From positions 1 to 64,000 of the forward strand of contig JAIXSY010000033.1 of the NCBI GenBank assembly GCA_027484445.1: a stretch of DNA of 64,000 nt, written 5' to 3'. Below the pieces are notes generated by a model. It ran no database searches, was not told the origin of the DNA, and saw nothing but the letters and a program-made list of their open reading frames with translations. Positions 35,701 through 43,489 of this stretch are shown piece after piece. Position numbers and translations under genes: made by a program. Every line of letters starts with the position of its first letter. Positions within the stretch are counted from its first letter, which is position 1. Source of the stretch: Verrucomicrobiaceae bacterium. GTDB lineage: Bacteria > Verrucomicrobiota > Verrucomicrobiia > Verrucomicrobiales > Verrucomicrobiaceae.

Positions 35701-38506
35701 ACTCTCCTGCGTCACTTGGTTGGGTGCTCGGAATGATAAAACTGTTGGCATTGGTGCCAACAGCTTGCCCATTTTTCCGCCATTGATAAGACAATGCCGT
35801 TCCTGTTGCTCCGACGCTCAATGTTACGCGAGTTCCTTGTCGAACTGCTTGTGTGGTAGGTTGACGTGTGATGGTTGGTGGCAAATAAGATGCTCGAACT
35901 TCGACTTCGAAACTCATGCTGCCGGAGCGATTGTCCTGGTCAATTGCAGTCAACGTGACGTTGGTCAGGCCACGAGATACGCCGACAAGTTTAAGCTCGT
36001 TTCCTTCGACAGTTGCATTCAACACACCTGCTGGTTGGCTATTCACTTGGTAGCGAATGGGGGCAGTTTCATAGGCTTTGAGGACACGCACAGTCTTGTT
36101 CAAATCCATGTCTGCAGGCGCTTCGCTGGCATTCATTGGTATGCCTGAAAAAGACGTCAGTGAGCCATCGATGATCAGCCTTTTGTCGAGGTTGGGAACA
36201 TAGCTGTTTCCTGTATTGTTGTTTTGATAGCTGCCGGTGGGAAGAGTGGCGATGGTATCCACTAAATTTAGGGAAACAGCGTTGAGTCTGCCAAAGACCG
36301 TAAAGCCACCATTCTGATTGTCCAAATTGGAACTGTTGCCAGTTAAGTTGAAGAAGAAATCGGTGGTCGCACTGTCAGGGTTGCCAACATATCCATAAGA
36401 GTCATCTTTGAGGTCTGTTCCTTCTGAGGTGGTGACTATTGAAGTTCTAGCTCCGAGTTTAGCTGCTGCTAGAGTGCCTCGGGTATTGCTGATTCCGGGT
36501 TCATTCAATGGTGCAGGTCGAGACTTGATGCTGGAGAAGCTTCTTGGTAGGCTTACTGCCCGAATGCTTCCCCCTTGAAGAATAAATCCAGAAACGAGTC
36601 GATGAAAGACCATATTGTCATAGTCGCCTCCTCGAACATAAGACAAAAAGTTTTCAACGGCTCTTGGGGCTAAACTTGGATACAGAAGAACATCAATCGA
36701 ACCACGTGTTGTTTCGAAGCGCACACCTGTTTCTGCGTCGGAGTCTTGAAATCTTCCAGCAAGTGGGATTTTGATCGTGGAGCGAATGCCAAGGACCAAG
36801 TTGGATAGACTCGCCCCTGGGGCGGGTAGCGGCGAGGTCACGTTGGGCAGAACTCTCAGTGTAAGAGGTGCTGTTGCGCGGGGTGCGTCGGCAAAGTCAG
36901 CACTCATGGTGCAGGTAAAGACACCGGACTGTGTTGGGCTACCGCTGATGACGCCGTTCGTCGCATTAAAACTGAGGCCTGCGGGTAAGCCTTCGACACT
37001 CCAGCCAGTTCTCCCTTCGGCATTGGTGGTCGTGACCGTGTAGCTAAAGGAAACTCCAACTTGAGCTGGATGATATGGCCGACTGTTGAAACCATCCTTT
37101 ACGGTGCAGGTTGCGATGTTGCTATCGGCTGAGAATATCTCTTCATCGGTTCCCACTGCACGAACCACAAATTCGTGAGACACTCCTGCTTCCAGAGGAA
37201 TGAACACGGGTACACCATTTTCGTCATTGCCTTCTGTGCGTGAGTTCACACTGAGTCGGGTGACATTTTCGCGCACCGCTCTCGCAAAAGACCAAGTCGC
37301 TGTGCCCTGTTTGCGGGTGTAAATGTTAAAGCCAACTTCGGTGGAGGTATTATCGACCCAAGTCAGATCAGCAGTTCTGCCAAATCCCGATTCCACCGCA
37401 GTTAGTTGTGTCGGCGCTGCAAAACCAGTGGTGGCTGTGATCACGTTCGATGGGGTGCTTTTGAGAGTGGTGGTGGTGGTGGCACCACTCGGCGTGTAGG
37501 TGTACAGTGCTAAGACTTGCCATTCGAAGGAAGATCCCTGATCCACTTGAACTTGGATGCTGGTTGCACCTTCGGACAGCTCGGTGAACTTGGTGAAGGT
37601 TTGGGGATCACCGCCTGTGGCGGAGCGATACTGAATTTCGTAGCCTGTCTCATTGGTCGAATTGTCGAGCCAATTGAGTCGAAGACTGTTCTCCTGCTGA
37701 ATTTGCGCAGTCAGTTGCGTTGGGGCAGTCAGTGCCGGGATGCGAATTTGTGCTGTGTTTGACCAGGTGGAAGCATTCGAGGTGCTTGCGCTCGCCAAGC
37801 GAGTGGCACGAACTCTAAACTGATAATCTTTTTCAGGAACAAGCCGGAGACGAAGGTCGCGCTGTGTTCGCAAGGGCGGCGAAACACTGGATAGGTTGGA
37901 AAAACCTAAGGTTTGCCAATTGGGCACCGTGACGCCTTGCTGAACCTCCCAATAATCGACTTGATAATAGATTTCCGAATTGGTGCGATCTAGCCAACTC
38001 AGCCTGACGGTGCTGTCATTGAGATTCTCTACCTGTAGGGAAGAGCCTGGACTCGTCATCGTTGTTTCTGCGGTGCCATCAGGAACGGTGAAATTGAACG
38101 CAGCTGAGGTGCTCCGCTCAATGACCGCTCCATTGTATTTCCAGGCAATGATTTGAAACTGTACGACTTGTCCTGGGGAGAGTTCGCTAATGGGCGTGAT
38201 CAAAGATTGAGTCACATTGGCCGAGACCCTGGCGGCGGTGAAGTATGTGCCGCCAACACTTCGAATCTGCACTTCATAGCCTTCTTCATCCACGGCCCTA
38301 TCCTCCCAATAGACTAAATAAGAATGGCGATTAGAAACAAAGACGGTGCCATTGGAGCTGACGCCAGCTTTGCTGAATTCTACCTGACGAATGACCGGTG
38401 TGGCCGGTGGAACCGCGTGGGACGGAATGGCCAGCCAGATCATGCAGAAGCTGAAGAAGCTTCGAGCTAAGGAAAGGCGACTCAGCGTTAATCGTGAAGT
38501 CTTCAT
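32795..38506 (-). CDS. giant secreted Fn3/cyclophilin/Ig multidomain protein (1903 aa)
   Basis: A paralogue of the 2164-aa neighbour with the same domain order. It has a signal peptide (ending near SHA, residue about 31), Fn3-like segments (LSWLDRTNSEIYYQVDYWE, LNWLDNSTNETGYEIQYRS), a He_PIG-like domain (GLPAGLSFNATNGVISGSP), and a cyclophilin domain at about 594-785 (VFHRLVSGFILQGG, NQNGGFTVFGRL). Ig-like domains, a second He_PIG-like domain and the unassigned module at about 1233-1632 follow. Only three C-terminal Ig domains are present against five in the neighbour, which explains most of the length difference. The pair looks like an old tandem duplication. Each has its own promoter candidate. 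Confidence 0.85.
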   Translation of the reverse strand: MKTSRLTLSRLSLARSFFSFCMIWLAIPSHAVPPATPVIRQVEFSKAGVSSNGTVFVSNRHSYLVYWEDRAVDEEGYEVQIRSVGGTYFTAARVSANVTQSLITPISELSPGQVVQFQIIAWKYNGAVIERSTSAAFNFTVPDGTAETTMTSPGSSLQVENLNDSTVRLSWLDRTNSEIYYQVDYWEVQQGVTVPNWQTLGFSNLSSVSPPLRTQRDLRLRLVPEKDYQFRVRATRLASASTSNASTWSNTAQIRIPALTAPTQLTAQIQQENSLRLNWLDNSTNETGYEIQYRSATGGDPQTFTKFTELSEGATSIQVQVDQGSSFEWQVLALYTYTPSGATTTTTLKSTPSNVITATTGFAAPTQLTAVESGFGRTADLTWVDNTSTEVGFNIYTRKQGTATWSFARAVRENVTRLSVNSRTEGNDENGVPVFIPLEAGVSHEFVVRAVGTDEEIFSADSNIATCTVKDGFNSRPYHPAQVGVSFSYTVTTTNAEGRTGWSVEGLPAGLSFNATNGVISGSPTQSGVFTCTMSADFADAPRATAPLTLRVLPNVTSPLPAPGASLSNLVLGIRSTIKIPLAGRFQDSDAETGVRFETTRGSIDVLLYPSLAPRAVENFLSYVRGGDYDNMVFHRLVSGFILQGGSIRAVSLPRSFSSIKSRPAPLNEPGISNTRGTLAAAKLGARTSIVTTSEGTDLKDDSYGYVGNPDSATTDFFFNLTGNSSNLDNQNGGFTVFGRLNAVSLNLVDTIATLPTGSYQNNNTGNSYVPNLDKRLIIDGSLTSFSGIPMNASEAPADMDLNKTVRVLKAYETAPIRYQVNSQPAGVLNATVEGNELKLVGVSRGLTNVTLTAIDQDNRSGSMSFEVEVRASYLPPTITRQPTTQAVRQGTRVTLSVGATGTALSYQWRKNGQAVGTNANSFIIPSTQPSDAGEYDVVVRNQSGSVTSQKARLDIRTAPSLGTLSNSRVVEVGKPLTLTLNNVTGAPSPTIQWRRGSSVIAGQTTSSFLIKASRLTDAGIYSAIASNLEGKSAASNAVKVIVVDKTPRVQIHAQNSRVTMTAAVSGPEILYKWKKNGALIPVNQARHTGVEDAVLTINNVEVGDIGDYECQISLPDGLGTTTTGPIRLLAVTRPIVPTLTGQNTPTQGFVGVDYTWSIPHSKSDVHTPSRFSLTGSPSLPPGLKFDSATGTLSGKPTRAGIYRLTASATNAAGTSSPPSVGDLVISPLPSANVGIFGGIINASEMLNSNRGGRFEIVVTDTGAYSSKITLGTEVISAAGSLGIGPGISNPAGISYQSILKFTRRDKKLLTLSFEADSSFGYVNGLLSDGINTTTINGFRQAWNETFNPCPYGGSPTAITYNIALDPNPDDVGDLLIPQGSGYLSMNVSARGAASFSGRLADGTSITANGLLGPAGEIFIFNMLYSNTGSLLARFDIGDNLLLGNDGNATLRVAGQARWNRSMQPSSQRLYQQGFSEVFLNAQGAIYYPPGTNRIVMNLPNLDSNAELKFTEAKIASASRLPDRVLRISTLNRVSYPTTNTAATAISTLNTATGMFSGSFSLRDGPANTPRTVTFQGMIIPGVPHTPEQKNSAGTVVQPEIPATSARGAGYFLLPELLPSLSTSTILSGAVVLRGVPINITSQPTSRTLNPGEVVSFSVIATGQGTLTYRWRKNGTTIDGATSSTYQITNISKSANEGKYDCVVSNGSSTVTSNEVTLTVRAPVTTVTASRLPSTTAVATGTKVTFTATANGTSPQYQWYKDGQPISGAVNVSYVIDSAQSTNNGSYTVNATNPASAAGGVTSSAINLQVEDPIVITSVSRSPADSTVAAGSSVTFSVAFTGSSQGLSFQWRKGNAAIDGATNSTYTINSVSSADIGGYNVLIKNIVSTTGELSSGVQLNVSP

Positions 38507-38569
38507 GAACGTGACTGATGGAAAAGGTTGATGTTCTTGGACAGCGACGTCCCTGAGAATTGCTCGAAA

Positions 38570-38608
38570 AGAATACTGACTTTGTGATTACATTGTCAAT
38601 CCTGACAA
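38570..38608 (-). promoter_or_regulatory. candidate promoter and overlapping inverted repeat, 1903-aa giant
   Basis: On the minus strand TTGACA (38599-38594), an 18-nt spacer and TATTCT (38575-38570) form a good sigma-70-type promoter about 64 bp before the start codon. An inverted repeat, TTGTCA-atcc-TGACAA (38593-38608), overlaps the -35 box and could be an operator. The gap also serves the divergent VCBS-repeat gene. Confidence 0.5.
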
Positions 38609-38656
38609 AAATCTCGGAAAAATCTTTTCTCGCTCTGCGCTAGTGAATTCGACACC

Positions 38657-39850
38657 TTGGTGATGATGTTAAAAATCGCTTACGCTCTCCTCTGTTTCTC
38701 TTGGGCGATGGCTCGTGCTGACGTGACACCAAAGTTTCGATCTGAAGTGATCGCTACAGATCTTGGCATCGGCTACGGTGTGGCTGCGGCTGATGTGGAC
38801 GGGGATGGCCGCACGGACATTCTGCTTTGCGATCAAGAAAGCATTTCTTGGTATCAAAATCCAAGCTGGCAAAAATTCATGATGGTCGGGAAATTGACCG
38901 ATAAAGACCATGTCTGTCTTGCGGCTCGTGACATTGATGGAGATGGCAAATGTGAGGTCGCAGTGGGAGCGCAGTGGAATCCATCAGACACCACGGACAG
39001 TGGGGCAGTGTTTTATTTGAAGCCTCCTTCAGATCGCCGTGCTCTGTGGACCCCCATTCCGCTATCTCATGAGCCTACAACGCACCGCATGAAGTGGGTG
39101 AGAAACGCGGCGGGACGTTTTGATTTGATCGTGCTTCCGCTTCATGGCCGTGGCAATGTCAATGGTGGCGGGGCGGGGGTTCGGGTTCTGGCTTATCACC
39201 GCCCTGAAAAACCTGAAGATCCATGGAACACGACACTGGTCACCGATGCTATGCACATGACACACAACCTTGACATTGTGCCGCCGGGAAGCGCTGGGGA
39301 GCCTGAGTCCATTTTGCTTTGTGGAAAAGAAGGCGTCATGAGACTGGACCCCACAGAGAAAGGGTGGAGCACGAGATGGATCAGTCGTCATCAAGAACCT
39401 GAGCTGCAGGGTGCCGGAGAAGTCAGATGGGGGGCATTTGCTGGAGGGCAGCCCTACATTGTGACGATCGAGCCCATGCACGGTCATCAGGTCGTGCTTT
39501 ACACTCCGCCTGCCCAAGGTCCCAAAGACGGTTTATGGCAGCGGCAAGTCCTTGATGATTCCTTGATCGATGGTCATGCGATCGCGTGTCATGATCTGCT
39601 GGGAATGAACAATCGGCAGATCGTCGTCGGGTGGCGAGCTCATCACAAGGTGGGATCGAAAGTTGGGCTCAAGCTTCTTTACACTTCCAAAGAAGATGGT
39701 TCAGAGTGGCAGCAGCATTGGCTCGATGAGAATCAGATGGCCTGCGAAGATGCTGTGGGGGCAGATTTGGATGGGGATCGTGATGTGGACATCCTCGCTG
39801 CTGGCAGGCGCACCAAAAATCTGAAGATCTATTGGAATGAACGAAATTGA
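38657..39850 (+). CDS. secreted VCBS/FG-GAP repeat protein
   Basis: A 397-aa exported protein with a signal peptide (IAYALLCFSWAMARA). It carries calcium-binding FG-GAP/VCBS-type repeats: AADVDGDGRTDILL, ARDIDGDGKCEVAVG and GADLDGDRDVDILAAGR. Such repeats fold into a beta-propeller, and the repeats span most of the length. Verrucomicrobia and Planctomycetes carry many of these; function is usually unknown. It is divergent from the giant gene and its end overlaps the longest possible frame of PPK2 by 4 bp. The exact start (38657 or 38666) is uncertain. Confidence 0.82.
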   Translation: MVMMLKIAYALLCFSWAMARADVTPKFRSEVIATDLGIGYGVAAADVDGDGRTDILLCDQESISWYQNPSWQKFMMVGKLTDKDHVCLAARDIDGDGKCEVAVGAQWNPSDTTDSGAVFYLKPPSDRRALWTPIPLSHEPTTHRMKWVRNAAGRFDLIVLPLHGRGNVNGGGAGVRVLAYHRPEKPEDPWNTTLVTDAMHMTHNLDIVPPGSAGEPESILLCGKEGVMRLDPTEKGWSTRWISRHQEPELQGAGEVRWGAFAGGQPYIVTIEPMHGHQVVLYTPPAQGPKDGLWQRQVLDDSLIDGHAIACHDLLGMNNRQIVVGWRAHHKVGSKVGLKLLYTSKEDGSEWQQHWLDENQMACEDAVGADLDGDRDVDILAAGRRTKNLKIYWNERN

Positions 39851-39921
39851 CCGATGGAGTGGATTCTCCTCGCCAAGGTGCGGGATCTGCGATGAATCGA
39901 GGTGCATCCAGGGAACGCCTC

Positions 39922-40809
39922 ATGAAACTTAAAATCGACCTCGAAGATTATCGCATCGCGAAAGGACGTGATTTTCGCGTCCGCAAAGCCAAAACCAAGA
40001 CCGCCAAGCTCTATGCCAACGAGGCTCACTACAATGAGCTGATTGCCCAATTTCGCGAAGAAATCGACGATCTACAGCAAAAGATGTATGCCCAGGATCG
40101 TCAGGGACTGTTGCTCATTTTCCAAGCGATGGATGGCGCAGGGAAAGATAGCACCATCAAGCATGTGATGAGTGGGGTGAATACTCAGGGAGTGGAATGT
40201 CACGCTTTCAAGCGGCCAACGGATGATGAGCTCAATCATGACTTCATGTGGAGGCATTCACGTGTCATGCCGCCACGGGGTCGCATTGGCATTTTCAATC
40301 GCAGCTATTACGAGGAAGTGCTGGTCTGTCGTGTTCATCCCGAAATCGTGACCAGCGTGCAGCGATTGCCATCGAAAACCACGAGTGATCTGAAGCAGCT
40401 CTTCAAAGATCGTTTGAAGGACATTCGAAACTTTGAAGCTTACAGTGATCGCAATGGCATACGCATTGTGAAGTTTTTCCTTCACGTTTCCAAGGAAGAG
40501 CAAAAAAAGCGCTTCTTGGCACGCATCGATACACCAAGCAAAAACTGGAAGTTTGAGGAGGCTGACGTCAAGGAAAGAGCCCACTGGGATGAATACATGG
40601 AGGCTTATCAGGACGCGATTCAGGAGACAGCCACTCAAGAGTGTCCTTGGTACATCGTGCCAGCTGATGATAAGAAGAACATGCGTCTGATTGTCAGCGC
40701 TGCCGTGCTCAAAGAGATGCAGTCGATGAAGCTGAAGTATCCTCAACTGCCTGCTGAGCAACTGGCGCACCTGCAAACTGCGAAAAAAATGCTCTTGGAT
40801 GAATCGTGA
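39922..40809 (+). CDS. ppk2: polyphosphate kinase 2 (PPK2) family
   Basis: A 295-aa nucleotide kinase using polyphosphate as phosphate donor. Walker A region AMDGAGKDSTIKHV, the lid-like FKRPTDDELNHDFMWR and the Walker B region GIFNRSYYEEVLVCRVHPE match PPK2. The pattern best resembles the class III enzymes that phosphorylate both AMP and ADP, but that is a judgement by eye. ATG 39922 has AGGGAA eight bases upstream; in-frame ATGs at 39892 and 39847 are possible. It lies downstream of the VCBS gene on the same strand. Confidence 0.88.
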   Translation: MKLKIDLEDYRIAKGRDFRVRKAKTKTAKLYANEAHYNELIAQFREEIDDLQQKMYAQDRQGLLLIFQAMDGAGKDSTIKHVMSGVNTQGVECHAFKRPTDDELNHDFMWRHSRVMPPRGRIGIFNRSYYEEVLVCRVHPEIVTSVQRLPSKTTSDLKQLFKDRLKDIRNFEAYSDRNGIRIVKFFLHVSKEEQKKRFLARIDTPSKNWKFEEADVKERAHWDEYMEAYQDAIQETATQECPWYIVPADDKKNMRLIVSAAVLKEMQSMKLKYPQLPAEQLAHLQTAKKMLLDES

Positions 40810-40810
40810 G

Positions 40811-40837
40811 CCCTTCAGCGACGAACACGTTGAAGGG
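40811..40837. terminator. hairpin between convergent ppk2 and aldolase genes
   Basis: CCCTTCAGCG and CGTTGAAGGG form a 10-bp stem with one G-U pair and a 7-nt loop, starting just after the ppk2 stop and overlapping the last codons of the convergent aldolase gene. No T run follows on either strand, so termination strength is uncertain. Confidence 0.4.
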
Positions 40838-41474
40838 TATGTTGAATGGAGGCAGCCAGAGCCTCGATTTTTTTCCAATTCTGATTCACAATCAGATCTT
40901 TCGGGGCTAGCCAGGAGCCACCCAGGGCAAGCACAGAAGGCTCTTGGAGATAAATTTCTGCGTTCTTGGCATTCAGTCCTCCGAGTGGGATGAATTGCAC
41001 TCCCAGGTGCAAGAAGGGAGCTGCAATCGTTCGCAAATAAGGAAGTCCACCGCAGGGTTCAGAGGGGAAGAATTTGAAAACGTGGCAGCCTTCAGCAATC
41101 GCCAATTCGATATCAGTTGGGGTGCATACGCCTGGTGCGAATGGCAGACCAATCCTGGCAGCTTCTGCGACGACTTTCGGATTCATCCCCGGAGCAACCC
41201 CAAAGCTGGCCCCAGCTTCTTTGGCCTGTTCAGCCTGCTGGGGGGTTAAGATGGTGCCTACACCGACCGTCATTTCGGGAACTTCTCTGCGAATCTGCTT
41301 CAGGCAGTCGAACGCCACATGCGTTCTCAGGGTCAGCTCAATGCAATTCACGCCACCTGCCAACAAGGCTTGAGCGACAGGCACGGCATCGTCCACTCGA
41401 TCCAAGATTAGCACTGCGATGACACCTGAATGATACAATTGATTTCTCAGGGATTCGGGAAAGAGGGAATTCAT
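40815..41474 (-). CDS. eda: KDPG/KHG aldolase (Eda-like)
   Basis: A 219-aa class I aldolase with a TIM-barrel fold. The Schiff-base Lys lies in GCHVFKFFPSE and the catalytic Glu in VNCIELTLRT; GVGTILTPQQAEQAKEAGA is the family loop. It cleaves 2-keto-3-deoxy-6-phosphogluconate to pyruvate and glyceraldehyde 3-phosphate (Entner-Doudoroff or uronate catabolism). ATG 41474 gives the usual N-terminus. No edd, kdgK or uronate gene is next to it, so the pathway cannot be fixed from context. Confidence 0.88.
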   Translation of the reverse strand: MNSLFPESLRNQLYHSGVIAVLILDRVDDAVPVAQALLAGGVNCIELTLRTHVAFDCLKQIRREVPEMTVGVGTILTPQQAEQAKEAGASFGVAPGMNPKVVAEAARIGLPFAPGVCTPTDIELAIAEGCHVFKFFPSEPCGGLPYLRTIAAPFLHLGVQFIPLGGLNAKNAEIYLQEPSVLALGGSWLAPKDLIVNQNWKKIEALAASIQHTLQRVRR

Positions 41475-41604
41475 GAGGCAAGCAGCGAAGATTTGGCTGC
41501 TTTGCAAGAGCTGGAATCTGCACTTGCATCACTGTCTAGCTTAGGGGTTTGGGGAGCATCCGCCCCTTTGGCCAAGGCTGCAAAAAGACCTGTTGCCAGA
41601 ACGG

Positions 41605-41691
41605 ATGACATCCCTAGTATCCTTGACGTTCATGGTTCTTCCCACCACCAGCATTACCATCCGAATTACTCGCGGGCTCCTTTGCGCATAA
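41605..41691 (+). CDS. candidate leader peptide upstream of cimA
   Basis: A 28-codon frame begins MTSLVSLTFMV and ends ITIRITRGLLCA with TAA at 41689-41691. It is rich in Leu (5), Ile (3), Val (2) and Thr (6), as expected of a branched-chain amino-acid attenuator leader. A shorter start at 41632 (MVLPTTSITI) is in the same frame. It lies 150 bp before cimA, whose pathway makes isoleucine. Directly after it, AACGCAG (41690-41696) can pair with CTGCGTT (41759-41765), with TTGG/CCAA inside. The ribosome-binding site is weak. Regulation by translation of this peptide is inferred. Confidence 0.35.
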   Translation: MTSLVSLTFMVLPTTSITIRITRGLLCA

Positions 41692-41841
41692 CGCAGCCTT
41701 TGGAGTCCGTCATGGTGGCCTGGCAAAGTAACCTCTGCGCTTCGAATCAAAGGCCAATCTGCGTTTCACGGGGGCATTTCTCGTGACTCTTATTTCTCGA
41801 TTCTCTGTTTTCTTTTCGCTTTCCTCTCCTTTTCCAATCTC
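41690..41841 (+). promoter_or_regulatory. candidate attenuator region of cimA
   Basis: Between the putative leader peptide and cimA a long-range stem (41690-41696 with 41759-41765) encloses a smaller TGGCCT/AGGCCA stem. A weak CACG...CGTG hairpin at about 41767-41785 is followed by a T/C-rich tract. The alternatives fit an attenuator, but there is no textbook terminator with a clean T run. Confidence 0.3.
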
Positions 41842-43401
41842 ATGTCCGTTCCTGTTACAATCTATGATACGACGCTGCGTGATGGCACGCAGGGCACCGG
41901 TATCTCTTTCAGCACCCTCGATAAGATCCGTGTCGCCGAGCGACTTGATGCCTTTGGGGTGCATTACATTGAAGGAGGGTGGCCTGGCTCAAACCCCAAG
42001 GACGCAGCTTTCTTTCAAGAGGCTGCTAAGCGCAGCTGGAAGAAAGCGAAAATCACGGCTTTTGGCATGACCCGTCGCGGCAAACTCAAGGTCGAAGAAG
42101 ATGCCCAGGTGCAAATGCTGCTGGATGCCCAGACGCCAGCGGTAACAATCGTTGGAAAAACTTGGCCACTGCATGTCACCGAGGTTTTCCAGGTCTCCCT
42201 TGAGGAAAACTTGGCGATGATCGCGGACACCGTTGCATATTTAAAAAAGCATGGCCGCGAGGTCCTCTATGATGCGGAACACTTCTTCGATAGCTTCCGC
42301 GAGGATCCCGAATACTCCCTGAAAACGGTAAAGGCAGCCTCAGATGCTGGCGCGGACCTCGTCGTGCTCTGCGAGACCAATGGAGGTGCCTTGCCTGAAT
42401 GGGTGGAGGAAGTGACTCGAAAAGTCATCGCTCATCTGGGGAAACCTGTGGGCATTCACACTCACAACGATGGAGGTGTGGGTGTTGCCAATGCCCTGGC
42501 TGCTGTCCGTGCGGGAGCCTGCCAAGTGCAGGGAACCATCAATGGTTACGGTGAGCGTGTGGGAAACTGCAATCTCATCACCGTGATGCCTAATCTCCAG
42601 ATCAAAATGGGCATTGATCTTGGCATTGATTTGACCCAGCTCCGTGAGCTTGCGTTTTTTGTCGATGAATTGGCAAATGTGCCGCATGACATTCGGGCTC
42701 CATACGTGGGCTTGGCCGCCTTTACCCACAAAGGCGGACTGCATGTTCATGCGGTGCAAAAACTAGCGCGCACTTACGAGCACGTCGATCCTTCGCTCGT
42801 CGGCAATGAGCGGATCATCACGATATCCGACATGAGCGGTCAGTCGAACGTGCTTGTGAAAGCTGCCGCGATGGGAATCCCACTCGAAAAAGGTTCTGCT
42901 GATGTCAATAAGGTGCTAGCAGAGGTGAAGAGACTGGAAAGTGAAGGCTACGAGTTTGAAGCGGCCGAGGCTAGCTTTGAGCTTTTGATCCGCCGCCAGT
43001 TGGGGCGTGAGATTCGGAGTTTCGAACTGATCGAATACCACAGCACGCACCGTCATCATCCCAAAGCGAGTCTAGAGACGACTGAGGCGACGGTCAAAAT
43101 CAGCGTCGATGGCAAAGCTGAATACACCGTGGATGAAGGCGATGGTCCGGTCAATGCTTTGGACAAAGCACTGAGGAAGGCACTTGTGCCTCATTTTCCT
43201 AAAATCGCCCAAGTCCGGCTCGAAGACTACAAAGTGCGTATCATCGACAGTGGCACTGGAACGGCAGCCAAGACGCGTGTGCTCATCGTCAGCAGCGATG
43301 GCCAGCGCACCTGGGGAACTGTCGGCGTTAGCACAAACATCATTGATGCTTCTTGGCAGGCCTTGGTCGATAGCCTGGAGTATTTCTTGATGAAGTCTTG
43401 A
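41842..43401 (+). CDS. cimA: (R)-citramalate synthase CimA
   Basis: A 519-aa enzyme of the DRE-TIM/HMGL family that condenses pyruvate and acetyl-CoA to citramalate, the first step of threonine-independent isoleucine synthesis. Motifs: TTLRDGTQG (metal and catalytic Arg/Asp), CETNGGALPEW, and the metal-binding VGIHTHNDGGVGVANA. A C-terminal regulatory LeuA-dimer domain (about 390-519, VKISVDGKAEYTVDEGDGP) probably senses isoleucine. The DGTQGTGISFS start and full length match the TIGR00977 type rather than LeuA. A candidate leader peptide precedes it. Confidence 0.92.
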   Translation: MSVPVTIYDTTLRDGTQGTGISFSTLDKIRVAERLDAFGVHYIEGGWPGSNPKDAAFFQEAAKRSWKKAKITAFGMTRRGKLKVEEDAQVQMLLDAQTPAVTIVGKTWPLHVTEVFQVSLEENLAMIADTVAYLKKHGREVLYDAEHFFDSFREDPEYSLKTVKAASDAGADLVVLCETNGGALPEWVEEVTRKVIAHLGKPVGIHTHNDGGVGVANALAAVRAGACQVQGTINGYGERVGNCNLITVMPNLQIKMGIDLGIDLTQLRELAFFVDELANVPHDIRAPYVGLAAFTHKGGLHVHAVQKLARTYEHVDPSLVGNERIITISDMSGQSNVLVKAAAMGIPLEKGSADVNKVLAEVKRLESEGYEFEAAEASFELLIRRQLGREIRSFELIEYHSTHRHHPKASLETTEATVKISVDGKAEYTVDEGDGPVNALDKALRKALVPHFPKIAQVRLEDYKVRIIDSGTGTAAKTRVLIVSSDGQRTWGTVGVSTNIIDASWQALVDSLEYFLMKS

Positions 43402-43489
43402 TCGCTAAACTGGAGGGACAGATGCGTCATTCCTGCTTTCTTCTGAGGCTGGGAAAGACCTTTGCTTGCGACGACGAGATCTCTCTTCA

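Noticed and set aside
40258..40878. 206-codon minus-strand frame opposite ppk2
   Set aside because: Shadow of PPK2; Leu/His-rich, no family.
41430..41786. 118-codon plus-strand frame between the aldolase and cimA
   Set aside because: Starts inside the aldolase gene in antisense and has no ribosome-binding site; the shorter leader frame in another register fits the context better.
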